A stretch of 64,000 nucleotides of DNA from Lachnospiraceae bacterium A4 (GTDB lineage: Bacteria > Bacillota > Clostridia > Lachnospirales > Lachnospiraceae): NCBI GenBank assembly GCA_000403215.2, contig KE159532.1, positions 15,846 through 79,845 of the forward strand, read 5' to 3'. Positions 15,782 through 25,047 of this stretch are shown here, piece by piece. A program made the translations under genes and the position numbers. Position 1 is the stretch's first letter. The number at the start of each line of letters is the position of its first letter. The notes under the pieces were generated by a model. The model had not been told where the DNA came from, ran no database searches, and was given only the letters and a program-made list of their open reading frames with translations.

Positions 15782-16861
15782 ATGTTTGAAAACAAATATA
15801 AGGAAGCATATGATGCCATCGTGCCATCACAAGAGCTTGTGGAAAAGCTGATTGGGCAGGCAAGGGCGGGAAAACTTAAAAGAAAAAAAAGCTGGTTTGT
15901 GCCTAAGGCAGCCGTTGCGGCTGCGGCTGTTGTGGTGTGTCTCGTGACAGCAGTTCCTGTGTGCGCGGCACATATTCCAGCGTTCTACAGAATTGTGGAG
16001 TATCTCTCGCCCGCGCTGGCAGATCATCTGGTTCCCGTCGAGAAGAGTTGTACCAGTCAGGGGATCACGATGCAGGTGGAAGCCATTAACTTAGTAGAAA
16101 ATGAGGCACAAATCATTATTTCAATGCAGGATGTGCAAGATAGTACGCAGGATTTGATACATGGGGAGATAGATTTATTTGACAGTTATGGATTGTCTGA
16201 TTATGTGAATGACAGCGTTGTTGGCGGGTGCCAATTTCTGACTTATGACGCAGTGGAGGGTAAGGCGTATTTTCAGGTGTCTGTCCAGTCAGACCATGCG
16301 TATGAAGCCGGAAAATTAAAGTTTTGGGTAAATTCAGTACTGTGTGATAAATCCGAGGAAACCAGAGATGTTGACTTGTCAGAGACAGTTTATTCCGCGA
16401 ATACAAAGCAGGTAAAACCGAGCGGCAGCGGCGGTCTGATATCGGAGGAGATGCTGCCTGATTCCATGTGGGTATTACCTGCCACAGACGAGAATCCAAT
16501 ACCCGAGACAAATGTTTTAGACGGGTTAGTGGCTGCAAACTGCGCGGCGGATGATTTTACTGTGACAGGCATGGCGTATATGGAGGGGGTGCTGCGCGTT
16601 CAGATATGTATGGGGGACACTTGGAAATCAGACAGACATGTTGAGTTATTTTTAAGAGACCCGGACGGCAATGAGCGTTATTCAGACCGCAGTGTGAGCT
16701 GGCATGAGGAGGTAGGCGAAACAAGCTATCATTTTTATGAGTTTTGGTATATTGAGGACATTGAGGAAATCTCAGATTATTCCATGTATGGCATTTTTCA
16801 CAATGCAGGGCAGCTCATAGAAGGGGACTGGAATGTGACTTTTCGGCTGGAATCGTATTGA
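15782..16861 (+). CDS. DUF4179 domain membrane protein, putative anti-sigma factor
   Basis: 359 residues. A short cytosolic N-terminus (MFENKYKEAYDAIVPSQEL) is followed by one membrane segment (about residues 40-62, AAVAAAAVVVCLVTAVPV) and a long outer domain with IPAFYRIVEYLSPALADHL directly after the membrane, as in DUF4179 proteins. Paired with an ECF-like sigma factor, such proteins hold the sigma factor at the membrane until a signal is sensed (known for the family). The signal is not deducible here. Confidence 0.85.
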   Translation: MFENKYKEAYDAIVPSQELVEKLIGQARAGKLKRKKSWFVPKAAVAAAAVVVCLVTAVPVCAAHIPAFYRIVEYLSPALADHLVPVEKSCTSQGITMQVEAINLVENEAQIIISMQDVQDSTQDLIHGEIDLFDSYGLSDYVNDSVVGGCQFLTYDAVEGKAYFQVSVQSDHAYEAGKLKFWVNSVLCDKSEETRDVDLSETVYSANTKQVKPSGSGGLISEEMLPDSMWVLPATDENPIPETNVLDGLVAANCAADDFTVTGMAYMEGVLRVQICMGDTWKSDRHVELFLRDPDGNERYSDRSVSWHEEVGETSYHFYEFWYIEDIEEISDYSMYGIFHNAGQLIEGDWNVTFRLESY

Positions 16862-16915
16862 CAAACAGGGATAGTGTGGTAAAATAAAGTATATTTTTGG
16901 AAAGGAGGGTGCAGT

Positions 16916-17023
16916 ATGAACGGAATGGGTTATGTGCCAGTTTGCAGCAGCAGTTCTATGTCAAAAACGTACAGAAAATCGCATTTACGGGATTACTGCG
17001 CCTTTTTTGAAGTGTTATCATAA
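16916..17023 (+). CDS. Small 35-residue ORF with strong ribosome binding site
   Basis: ATG 16916 follows AAAGGAGGGTGCAGT, one of the strongest ribosome binding sites in the window. The product MNGMGYVPVCSSSSMSKTY continues to RKSHLRDYCAFFEVLS and stops at TAA 17021. It has a Ser cluster and two cysteines, no signal peptide or membrane helix. It is followed by a terminator, so it forms the last short gene of a transcript. Not recognised; the translation signal argues it is real. Confidence 0.5.
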   Translation: MNGMGYVPVCSSSSMSKTYRKSHLRDYCAFFEVLS

Positions 17024-17061
17024 ACATTTGTGTAGATAATGATGAAAATTGCAGTGATTCC

Positions 17062-17098
17062 AAAACAGTTTAACAAGTAAAAGGTTAAGCTGTTTTTT
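17062..17098 (+). terminator. Rho-independent terminator after the small ORF
   Basis: AACAGTTTAAC pairs with GTTAAGCTGTT around the loop AAGTAAAAG, followed by TTTTTTG. One G-T pair is in the stem. Confidence 0.75.
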
Positions 17099-17257
17099 GT
17101 TTGCGTTTTGATAAGAAAAAATACGTGGGATTGTAATTTGGTGTGCGGGCAAGGACGCCGCGTTATGCTCAGGAAGAGAGGAATTATAGATGATTTTCAG
17201 AGCAGGTCAACAGTTTACGTCCAAATTCGCAGACTTTGGCAGGAATGGGGGATTAAG

Positions 17258-18472
17258 ATGAAGAGGAAACGATGGAATCACAGATTAAAAAGTATAAAGC
17301 ACAAAGACAGCTATTTGAAAAATATTACTTTAGATTACATGAGCACATTTATAACAAACTTAAACATGCAGAGTTCGATCTGGGTGCTCTATCTGGCATA
17401 CTGCGGATTAAATCTGGCACAGATTGGTCTTGTCGAGGGAATTTACCATGCGACGAGTATTATATTCGAAATTCCATCGGGGGCAGTGGCAGATTTGCTT
17501 GGAAGGAAAAAGAGCATGGTTTTGAGCAGGATTTGCATTGCGTTATCCTGTATGATTATGCTTTTTGCGCAGAACTTTTGGTATTTCGCGCTGGGGTTTA
17601 TGGTGCAGGCGCTGGGCAATAATTTAAACTCTGGCTCGGAGGAGGCGCTTGTGTATGACAGTATGAAGGCTGCCGGGCAGGAAGCGCGCTATATGAGTGT
17701 GTGCGGCAGGCTGAATGTGATTATCGAAGTGTCGCAGGGCATTGCGACAGTTGCGGGCGGCATTCTTGCGGAGTTTTCCTATTTTTGGTGTTATAGTGCC
17801 TGTCTGGTAATTGCAGCGCTCGCATTGCTTCCAGTGATCTTGATGGTGGAAGCGCCCTATGTGGAGGAACGGGGCAGACAGCGTTCCGTTTGGGAGGTAG
17901 TGGCTGTGCATTTTCGGACATGTTTTGAGATTTTGCGTTCAGACCGCCGGATATTGAAACTGATTAGTTATTATTCAGTTATTTTTGCGGCGGAAACTGT
18001 GCTGTTTTTTTACAGCCAGAAGTATTACTATGAATTAGGATATAATAAGATTCAGATTAGCTTTATTTTGCTGGTGATGGGCGGTGTATCCTGCATTGGA
18101 GCGGTGTTGAGCGAGCGGATTTATGCAGCGCTTGGAAAAAAGACTGCTCAGACGGGGGCGTGTGTAATCGCGGCAGCATTTCTGATATATGGGTTGCAAA
18201 ATTTGTTTGTGTCCATCGTAGCATTTACAGCCGCCGGATTTTTTAACGCGGTGCTCTATCCAGTACAGTCAGAGCAGCTCAACAGCCTGATTCCGTCAGG
18301 ACAGCGGGCGACGCTCATTTCCGTGAACAGCATGTTCTTTTCGATTGCGATGATTCTGCTGTTCCCGCTTGCCGGATTTTTGGCAGACCTGTGGGGACTT
18401 ACGGCGGTTCTTGTGGGAATGGGGGGCGTACTGCTGGGAGGCCTTGGCGTCTGGCAGTTTGCAACCTCGTAA
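17258..18472 (+). CDS. MFS family transporter
   Basis: 404 residues from ATG 17258 (after GGGGGATTAAG); an in-frame extension upstream to 17108 lacks a ribosome binding site and protein-like character. About twelve membrane segments. The loop between segments 2 and 3 has VADLLGRKKSM, the MFS motif A pattern, which supports a drug- or small-molecule exporter. It stands alone between the sigma-factor group and argC. Substrate unknown. Confidence 0.85.
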   Translation: MKRKRWNHRLKSIKHKDSYLKNITLDYMSTFITNLNMQSSIWVLYLAYCGLNLAQIGLVEGIYHATSIIFEIPSGAVADLLGRKKSMVLSRICIALSCMIMLFAQNFWYFALGFMVQALGNNLNSGSEEALVYDSMKAAGQEARYMSVCGRLNVIIEVSQGIATVAGGILAEFSYFWCYSACLVIAALALLPVILMVEAPYVEERGRQRSVWEVVAVHFRTCFEILRSDRRILKLISYYSVIFAAETVLFFYSQKYYYELGYNKIQISFILLVMGGVSCIGAVLSERIYAALGKKTAQTGACVIAAAFLIYGLQNLFVSIVAFTAAGFFNAVLYPVQSEQLNSLIPSGQRATLISVNSMFFSIAMILLFPLAGFLADLWGLTAVLVGMGGVLLGGLGVWQFATS

Positions 18473-18513
18473 AATGTAGTATGAATACACGTCATAGAGG
18501 ATTTGGATATTAT

Positions 18514-18542
18514 TTGACATTTGTCCCAAATCGCCTTATGAT
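18514..18542 (+). promoter_or_regulatory. Sigma-A promoter upstream of argC
   Basis: TTGACA (18514-18519), exact 17-base spacer, TATGAT (18537-18542). It leaves an untranslated leader of about 90 bases before ATG 18638. No arginine-repressor box was evident. Confidence 0.75.
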
Positions 18543-18637
18543 AGTTAATGATGAGTACAGGAACTGGCTATTACAGTGCGATCTACAGTATGGTATACAA
18601 TTGTGATATCAAAAGTTTCGGAAAGAGGAGTATCCAA

Positions 18638-19582
18638 ATGAAAAAAGTTTTTATTGATGGAAGTGAAGGAACAACAGGGCTGCGCATTTTTGAGCGGTTT
18701 GAGGGGCGGGAGGACATAGAAATCCTAAAAATTCCTTCTGAGCTTCGCAAGGACCCGGCAGAAATTAAAAAATATATCAACGCGTCAGATATTACCTTCC
18801 TTTGCCTGCCGGATGCGGCAGCGCGGGAGGCGGTGGCGATGGTTGAGAATGACAACACCATTATTATTGACACCTCGACGGCACACCGCACAGAGGCGGG
18901 CTGGGCGTATGGCTATCCAGAGCTTTCCAAGGCGCACCGCGACGCGATTCGAACCGGAAAGCGCATTGCAGTTCCGGGCTGTTATGCGACGGGCTTTATC
19001 ACGATTGCCTATCCGATGGTGGCGGAGGGAATCCTGCCAAAAGATTATCCCGTCACGGCCTTTGCCATGTCGGGCTACAGCGGGGCAGGCAAGAAAACGA
19101 TTGCGGTGTACGAGGCGCAGGGACGTGACAGCGAGCTTGACGCGCCGCGGGAGTATGCGCTGAACCAGAAGCACAAGCATTTGAAAGAAATGCAGGCAGT
19201 CACGGGGCTTTCGAGAATGCCGCTCTTCTCGCCGTTCATCTGTGACTATTACAGCGGCATGGTGGTGACACTGCAATTTTACACGGATTTGTTAAAGGAC
19301 AAGCCGTCGCCGGAGAAGGTGCACGCGATGTTTGCCAAATATTTTGAAGGAGAGCCGTTTGTGAAGGTGATGCCGTTTGGCAAGGAGGCGGATTACAATG
19401 GCTTTCTGGCTGGAAACACATGTGCTGGCTGGGACGGCATTGAACTCTATGTGACGGGAAATGAGGACAGGCTGCTTGTCAGCACGCGCTTTGACAATCT
19501 TGGAAAAGGGGCGTCGGGTGCGGCAGTGCAGTGTCTCAATATTATTCTTGGCTGTGATGAAAATAAGGGGCTGGTATTGTAA
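18638..19582 (+). CDS. argC: N-acetyl-gamma-glutamyl-phosphate reductase
   Basis: 314 residues from ATG 18638 with GAAAGAGGAG before it. It reduces N-acetylglutamyl phosphate to the semialdehyde with NADPH in arginine synthesis. Seen: N-terminal GSEGTTGLRIFERF dinucleotide-binding loop, catalytic Cys115 in VPGCYATGF, and the SGYSGAGKK segment. The length fits the shorter ArgC subclass (about 310 residues). It is separated from the usual arg cluster: neighbours are a transporter and an RNA methyltransferase. The promoter upstream suggests it is expressed on its own or with the methyltransferase, which starts 48 bases later. Confidence 0.93.
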   Translation: MKKVFIDGSEGTTGLRIFERFEGREDIEILKIPSELRKDPAEIKKYINASDITFLCLPDAAAREAVAMVENDNTIIIDTSTAHRTEAGWAYGYPELSKAHRDAIRTGKRIAVPGCYATGFITIAYPMVAEGILPKDYPVTAFAMSGYSGAGKKTIAVYEAQGRDSELDAPREYALNQKHKHLKEMQAVTGLSRMPLFSPFICDYYSGMVVTLQFYTDLLKDKPSPEKVHAMFAKYFEGEPFVKVMPFGKEADYNGFLAGNTCAGWDGIELYVTGNEDRLLVSTRFDNLGKGASGAAVQCLNIILGCDENKGLVL

Positions 19583-19630
19583 AAACAGGTTCTATAGCGG
19601 CTGCCTGACGGCACGGAGGAAGGGGGCAAT

Positions 19631-21112
19631 ATGAGACAATTACCACAGGAGTTTATGTGCAGAATGCAGGATATGCTAAAGGAGGCGTATCCTGCTTTCC
19701 TGCGTAGTTATGAGGAAGAAAAAGTTCAGGCGCTTCGGGTGAATGCTTTAAAAGGCACAAGAGAGGAATTTTTAGAAAAGGCGTCTTTTGGCAGTTTAAA
19801 ACAAGTCCCGTGGGAAAAGGACGGACTCTATTATACGGGAAATGACGGCTGTGCACCCGGCAAACATCCCTTTCATGAGGCAGGGGTGTACTACATACAA
19901 GAGCCTAGCGCGATGGCGCCGGCGGCGTACCTAGAAGCGGCGCCGGGGGAGTGTGTTCTTGACTTGTGCGCGGCGCCGGGCGGAAAGACGACGCAGATTG
20001 CTTCTTATATGCAGAATCAGGGGCTTCTTGTCTGCAATGAGCTTTACCCGGCACGGGCTAAAATTCTCTCGGAGAACGTCGAGCGCATGGGAATTCGCAA
20101 TGCGCTTGTCACCAATGAGGCGCCGCAGCGTCTGGCGGAGGTGTTTGACGGCTATTTTGACCGTATTTTAGTAGATGCGCCTTGCTCCGGCGAGGGAATG
20201 TTTCGGAAAAATGAGGAGGCGTGTGACGAGTGGAGTCCTGCGAACGTCCAGCTCTGTGCAGACAGGCAAGATGAGATTCTCGACTGCGCGGACAGAATGC
20301 TGCGCCCGGGCGGGCGGCTGGTGTACGCGACCTGTACGTTTGCGCCCGACGAGAATGAGGGGAGTATTGCGCGGTTTCTGGAACGCCATTCGGCATATCG
20401 GATTATAGAGATAAAGAAATACGACGGCATGTCGGCAGGGGTTCCAGCATGGGCGTATAAGGACAGTTCTTGTGACAGTACGGCAGCGGCACATAAGGCA
20501 GATTATGACATGGGTGTCAGAATGGATACAGACAGTGAGAAAAGCAGTTTGGACAGCCTCCGGCACACGGTTCGCTTGTTCCCGCATCTGGTTCGGGGAG
20601 AGGGGCATTATCTGGCGGTACTGCAAAAGCAGGGAGAAGTGCCCGAGGGATACCGCGCACTTCCTGTCAATGGTCTGCAAAAAGGCATGGGCGCAAAAGA
20701 CGCCAAAGAATTTATACAGTTTCAACAGGAGTCGCTGCAAGTAGATTTGCTGGAAAATGCACAGAATCGTCTACTGAAATTCGGGGAACAGCTCTATCTG
20801 ATGCCGGAGGGTATGCCGTCCATAGACAAACTGAAGGTTTTGCGCGCGGGCCTGCACCTTGGTACCCTCAAGAAAAACCGTTTTGAGCCGTCTCACGCAC
20901 TGGCGCTCGCCCTCAAAAAAGAGGAGGCAAAGCGTTCGCTCGAGCTTGGGACAGAGGAAAACGCAAGGGCATATCTGGGCGGAATGACTTTGCAGCATGA
21001 GGGAGAGAAGGGCTGGTATCTGATGACATATAACGGGTACAGCATCGGCTGGGGAAAGCTTGCCGGTCAAGTTGTGAAAAACCATTATCCCAAGGGACTT
21101 AGGAAAGTGTGA
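19631..21112 (+). CDS. RsmF/RsmB-type rRNA (cytosine-C5) methyltransferase
   Basis: 493 residues behind GGAGGAAGGGGGCAAT. The SAM-binding core has LDLCAAPGGKTTQIAS; the two family cysteines are Cys185 in DAPCSGEGMFRK and the nucleophile Cys235 in TCTFAPDENE. The N-terminal substrate domain and the C-terminal ~170 residues (a PUA-like RNA-binding tail as in RsmF) are present, so it most resembles enzymes methylating C1407-type sites in 16S rRNA. It ends five bases before the next start, so it is co-transcribed with the MATE genes. Confidence 0.9.
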   Translation: MRQLPQEFMCRMQDMLKEAYPAFLRSYEEEKVQALRVNALKGTREEFLEKASFGSLKQVPWEKDGLYYTGNDGCAPGKHPFHEAGVYYIQEPSAMAPAAYLEAAPGECVLDLCAAPGGKTTQIASYMQNQGLLVCNELYPARAKILSENVERMGIRNALVTNEAPQRLAEVFDGYFDRILVDAPCSGEGMFRKNEEACDEWSPANVQLCADRQDEILDCADRMLRPGGRLVYATCTFAPDENEGSIARFLERHSAYRIIEIKKYDGMSAGVPAWAYKDSSCDSTAAAHKADYDMGVRMDTDSEKSSLDSLRHTVRLFPHLVRGEGHYLAVLQKQGEVPEGYRALPVNGLQKGMGAKDAKEFIQFQQESLQVDLLENAQNRLLKFGEQLYLMPEGMPSIDKLKVLRAGLHLGTLKKNRFEPSHALALALKKEEAKRSLELGTEENARAYLGGMTLQHEGEKGWYLMTYNGYSIGWGKLAGQVVKNHYPKGLRKV

Positions 21113-21117
21113 ACTAG

Positions 21118-22473
21118 ATGAAAACATCAAAAACTGCATTAAATCTCACGGAGGGCAGACCAGTGAAGCTTATTTTACTGTTTGCCATTCCAGTGTTTCT
21201 GGGCAATCTGTTCCAGATTTGTTACAGCCTTGTTGATACGAAAATTGTGGGCAGGATTCTGGGAGAGACAGCGCTGGCGGCGGTTGGCAGTGTGTCTGTT
21301 TTGTACACGCTGCTCACTGGATTTTTTAATGGGCTGAGTCTTGGCTTTAGCGTATTGACGGCACGATATTATGGGAGCGGTGACGAGCGCAAGCTAAAGG
21401 AAAACGTGGCGGGCGCTATTGTGCTGGGATTTTTGACAGCAGGTGTGCTCATCACTGGCATTGCAATCTGGATCCAGCCGATTCTGAGACTGCTGCATGT
21501 GCCGCCCAAGCAGCATGAGATGGCGTTGTCGTATATCACGCTCTTGGTGTGGGGAATGTTTGTCACGCTGGCGTACAACCTCTGCGCCAACACGCTGCGG
21601 GCGATTGGCGATTCGGTTACGCCGCTTATTTTTCTGGTGATTGCGGCGGTGACAAATGTTGCGCTGGACTATCTGTTTATCCTTGTTTTTCATATGGGCG
21701 TGCGGGGCGCAGCGGTGGCGACACTCGTGTCGCAGATGTTGTCGGTCGTGTTGTGTCTGCTTCGGATTCGGCAGGCATTTCCAATACTGCATCTTGCCAG
21801 AGCGCATTTTGCGCTTTCGAGAGAGCAGGTGCTTTCTTTATATAAGAGCGGTCTGTCAATGGGACTGATGTCGAGCCTTGTGAATTTCGGTTCGCTGGTG
21901 CTTCAGAGCGGCATCAACCAGCTTGGGACGAATATCATCGTGGCGCACACCGCAGCGCGCAAGGTATTTGAAATCTGGGGACTGCCTGTGAGTGTGCTCG
22001 GCTCCTCCATGGCAACGTACTGCGGACAAAATTACGGTGCAGGCAGGTATGACAGGATTCGGCAGGGAATGAAAAGCGTATTGATTCTGGGGGCTGCGTG
22101 GGACGGGATTGTCTTTGTTCTTGCACATACCATTTCGCCGTATCTGATTGGCTTTATCACAAGCTCTCAAAATGAGGAGATTCTTTATTGGGGGACGATG
22201 TACCTGCGGGTGGATATGTCTTTTTTGCTGGTCTGTCTGTTTATTGTGATTCTGCGAAACTGTATGCAGGGATTTGGGGACTACAGGACACCGATTTTAT
22301 CCAGCTTTATTGAGCTTGTCGGAAAACTGGTGTTCACATTTGTGTTTGTGCGGCTGTTTGGCTACTGGGGAATCATCTGGACAGAGCCAGTCATATGGTT
22401 TTTGATGGTTATTCCGCTGATTGTCATGACGCTCAAAAGCCCTGTTGTCAAAATGCGGCAGCCGGAAGCATGA
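21118..22473 (+). CDS. MATE family efflux transporter
   Basis: 451 residues, about twelve membrane segments in two halves. Starts TALNLTEGRPVKLILLFAIPVFLGNLFQ and has SLVDTKIVGRILGETALAAVGSV, the substrate-pathway segment of MATE proteins, and YCGQNYGAGRYDRIR in the second half. Expels drugs or metabolites by cation exchange at the membrane. It starts five bases after the methyltransferase stop without a strong ribosome binding site, implying coupling. A second MATE gene follows 25 bases later. Confidence 0.9.
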   Translation: MKTSKTALNLTEGRPVKLILLFAIPVFLGNLFQICYSLVDTKIVGRILGETALAAVGSVSVLYTLLTGFFNGLSLGFSVLTARYYGSGDERKLKENVAGAIVLGFLTAGVLITGIAIWIQPILRLLHVPPKQHEMALSYITLLVWGMFVTLAYNLCANTLRAIGDSVTPLIFLVIAAVTNVALDYLFILVFHMGVRGAAVATLVSQMLSVVLCLLRIRQAFPILHLARAHFALSREQVLSLYKSGLSMGLMSSLVNFGSLVLQSGINQLGTNIIVAHTAARKVFEIWGLPVSVLGSSMATYCGQNYGAGRYDRIRQGMKSVLILGAAWDGIVFVLAHTISPYLIGFITSSQNEEILYWGTMYLRVDMSFLLVCLFIVILRNCMQGFGDYRTPILSSFIELVGKLVFTFVFVRLFGYWGIIWTEPVIWFLMVIPLIVMTLKSPVVKMRQPEA

Positions 22474-22498
22474 ATTGATGAAAAGAGGAGGGGTTCGC

Positions 22499-23857
22499 AT
22501 GAACAAAAAGTATGAGATTGATATGTGCAGCGGTTCCGTATTTGGCAAGATGCTTCTCTTTGCACTGCCGTTAATGTGCTCAAGCATTTTGCAGTTGTTG
22601 TTTAACGCCGCAGATATTGTGGTGGTGGGGCGGTTTGCAGGAGATAATGCGCTGGCGGCAGTGGGGTCGAACACGGCGCTCATCAATCTGCTCACCAACC
22701 TGTTTGTGGGGTTATCCGTCGGGACAAACGTGCTGACGGCACAGTACTATGGTGCAAAAAGAGAGCGTGATTTAAAAGAGACAGTACATACCTCTATGCT
22801 GCTAAGTCTGTACAGCGGTCTGCTGCTCACGGTGGTCGGATTGATCGGTGCGCCAAAGCTGCTTGAACTAATGCAGGCGCCGCCGGAGGTGCTGAACCTT
22901 GCCGTGTTGTATCTGCGCATTTATTTTCTCGGAATGGCTTCGATGATGGTGTACAACTTTGGCAGTGCGATTCTGAGGGCGGTCGGTGACACGAAAAGAC
23001 CACTGTATTATCTGCTGGGCGCCGGGATTGTGAATGTGGTGCTGAATCTGTTTTTTGTCATTGTCTGTCATCTGGGTGTGGCAGGCGTGGCGATGGCGAC
23101 AGTGATCTCGCAGACGATTTCTGCTTTTCTGGTGGTGCGCTGTCTCGTGAGAGAGCAGGGCGGCATTCACCTTGATTTAAAAGCGCTCGCCATCACCAAG
23201 GAAAAACTTGGAAAGATTATGCAGATCGGACTTCCGGCAGGTTTTCAGGGAACAGTATTTTCGCTGTCAAATGTCGTGATTCAGTCTGCGGTCAACTCCT
23301 TTGGCAATATTGCGGTGGCAGGAAATTCCGCAGCCGCAAATATCGAGGGTTTTGTCTATATGGCGATGAATGCCTTTCATCAGGCAACCATATCGTTTAC
23401 CAGTCAGAATTATGGCGCGCGGGCGTACAAGCGCATTTATAAGATTCTGTTTGCAGGAGAGCTTTTTGTCATTGTGACCGGCGTGGTGCTTGGCAATCTG
23501 GCAGTACTTTTGGGGGAGTCCCTGTTGGGAATCTACTCGCCAAGTGCAGAGGTCATCACAGCGGGTATGGCACGATTAAAAATCATCTGCACGCTGTATG
23601 CGCTGTGCGGCGTGATGGATGTGCTGGTGGGGGCGCTTAGGGGAATCGGATATTCTGTTATCCCGATGATTGTGTCGCTGGTGGGCGCATGCGGGCTGCG
23701 GCTTTTGTGGATAGCGACCGTGTTTCAGATTCCAGAGTATCACAGCCTGACGACCGTATATTTGTCGTATCCAATCACATGGACGATCACACTTACTGTA
23801 CATGCAATCACTTTTGCACTGGCGGCGCGCAAGGTGCTTGTACACCACGAAAAATAA
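22499..23857 (+). CDS. MATE family efflux transporter
   Basis: 452 residues from ATG 22499, behind AAGAGGAGGGGTTCGC; the earlier ATG at 22445 lies inside the previous gene and is not used. About twelve membrane segments; motifs NAADIVVVGRFAGDNALAAVG and FTSQNYGARAYKR. It is a divergent tandem partner of the previous gene, not a recent duplicate. Both probably act separately as exporters. Substrate unknown. Confidence 0.9.
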   Translation: MNKKYEIDMCSGSVFGKMLLFALPLMCSSILQLLFNAADIVVVGRFAGDNALAAVGSNTALINLLTNLFVGLSVGTNVLTAQYYGAKRERDLKETVHTSMLLSLYSGLLLTVVGLIGAPKLLELMQAPPEVLNLAVLYLRIYFLGMASMMVYNFGSAILRAVGDTKRPLYYLLGAGIVNVVLNLFFVIVCHLGVAGVAMATVISQTISAFLVVRCLVREQGGIHLDLKALAITKEKLGKIMQIGLPAGFQGTVFSLSNVVIQSAVNSFGNIAVAGNSAAANIEGFVYMAMNAFHQATISFTSQNYGARAYKRIYKILFAGELFVIVTGVVLGNLAVLLGESLLGIYSPSAEVITAGMARLKIICTLYALCGVMDVLVGALRGIGYSVIPMIVSLVGACGLRLLWIATVFQIPEYHSLTTVYLSYPITWTITLTVHAITFALAARKVLVHHEK

Positions 23858-23965
23858 ATGTACAAAAAGACCATATATGAACCGATACCCGAATACGAAT
23901 TTTGTAAGATGGAACAATACAAGAGATACCGTTGTTTTACAAAATTTTTATTGAGGTGAAGGGAA

Positions 23966-24208
23966 TTGAAAACGCAGGAAGCTGTAGTGATGAGAATCAA
24001 AGGATTATGTACAGAGAGGGAGATGAGGATATCACAGTTGGCATATGTCGCTGGGATGCCGCCCTCAACGCTCAAAAATATTATGAAGGGGAACAGCAGG
24101 AATACAGGAATCGTCACAATCAAGATGATCTGTGACGGGCTGAATATATCCCTGGATGAGTTTTTCCACTGTGGACTGTTTCAGGATTTGGAACAGGAGA
24201 TCGACTAA
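23966..24208 (+). CDS. Small XRE family DNA-binding regulator
   Basis: 80 residues from TTG 23966, chosen because GAGGTGAAGGG sits just upstream; ATG 23990 is the alternative. The whole protein is one helix-turn-helix domain: LCTEREMRISQLAYVAGM then PPSTLKNIMKGNSRNTG and KMICDGLNISLDEFF. Such minimal repressors commonly control a neighbouring gene. The closest neighbour is ferritin downstream, which has its own promoter with an inverted repeat. A link between them is only inference. Confidence 0.8.
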   Translation: MKTQEAVVMRIKGLCTEREMRISQLAYVAGMPPSTLKNIMKGNSRNTGIVTIKMICDGLNISLDEFFHCGLFQDLEQEID

Positions 24209-24246
24209 ACTGGCAGGCGCATTTTATTAAATTTTCAGAAACTAAC

Positions 24247-24294
24247 TTGACAGCGCCCGCGTCATCATTGATAATGAACAGGTAACAATGATGA
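24247..24294 (+). promoter_or_regulatory. Ferritin promoter with overlapping inverted repeat
   Basis: TTGACA (24247-24252), 17-base spacer, GATAAT (24270-24275). A perfect 9-bp inverted repeat, TCATCATTG (24262-24270) and CAATGATGA (24286-24294), brackets the -10 element and start point, an ideal operator position. The TGATAATGA stretch vaguely resembles a Fur box, but the spacing differs. Confidence 0.7.
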
Positions 24295-24312
24295 TACGAC
24301 GAGGAGGAAAAG

Positions 24313-24822
24313 ATGGACAGAAAAGTAGCAGTGTTATTAAACGAACAGATCAACAAAGAGTTTTATTCTGCGTATCTGTATCTTGATATAGCAAATTTTT
24401 ATACCAAAAAAGGACTGGACGGTTTTGCAAACTGGTATGAGGTTCAGGCGAAGGAGGAGCAGGATCATGCGATGCTGATGTACCGGTATCTGCAAAATAA
24501 TGGGGAGGAAGTGACGCTCGAGGCGATTGACAAGCCCGATAAAATCTTTGATACCCTGATGGACCCGCTCAAGGCAGCGCTCTCGCATGAGCGGTATGTG
24601 ACATCGCTGATCAACACAATCTATGGCGTGGCGCAGGAGGAGAAGGATTTCCGCACGACACAGTTTCTGGATTGGTTTGTCAAGGAGCAGGGCGAAGAGG
24701 AGAAAAACTCTATGGACCAGATTACCAAGATGGAGCTTTACGGCGATGACGCACGCAGTTTGTATATGCTCAACAGCGAGCTTGGGGCGCGGGTCTACTC
24801 GGCACCGTCGCTGGTATTATAA
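24313..24822 (+). CDS. ftnA: Ferritin
   Basis: 169 residues behind GACGAGGAGGAAAAG. It stores iron as ferric mineral in a 24-mer shell in the cytosol. The ferroxidase-site pattern is visible: NEQINKEFYSAYLYLDIA (first Glu), KEEQDHAMLMYRYL (Glu-x-x-His), and the later HERYVTSLINTIYGVAQEE and KEQGEEEKNS segments. Bacterial-type non-heme ferritin length. It has its own promoter with an operator-like repeat and its own terminator, so it is a single-gene unit. Confidence 0.95.
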   Translation: MDRKVAVLLNEQINKEFYSAYLYLDIANFYTKKGLDGFANWYEVQAKEEQDHAMLMYRYLQNNGEEVTLEAIDKPDKIFDTLMDPLKAALSHERYVTSLINTIYGVAQEEKDFRTTQFLDWFVKEQGEEEKNSMDQITKMELYGDDARSLYMLNSELGARVYSAPSLVL

Positions 24823-24843
24823 CATATAAAGCATTTGTTAAAA

Positions 24844-24885
24844 AACAGGAAAGGCATGGTTTTCAAACTGCCTTTCCTGTTTTTT
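24844..24885 (+). terminator. Strong terminator after ferritin
   Basis: AACAGGAAAGGCA pairs with TGCCTTTCCTGTT around TGGTTTTCAAAC, followed by TTTTT. Perfect 12-13 bp stem. Confidence 0.9.
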
Positions 24886-25047
24886 ATGCACACAGGCAGC
24901 GGAACTATGGAAAAAACTTCTCTGTTCGATTGCATAATTAAAGTTCCCCCGCACATTTTAAGTGCCAGATTCGTTATACATTGTGTAGGGACTGTTTGAA
25001 GGAAAGCATGGGTTTTTGGGACACGGCAGATGAGGGGGTGATGCAGA

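Noticed and set aside
18473-18637. Riboswitch or arginine-responsive leader before argC
   Set aside because: The 90-base leader shows no convincing aptamer fold, terminator hairpin or known arginine-repressor box.
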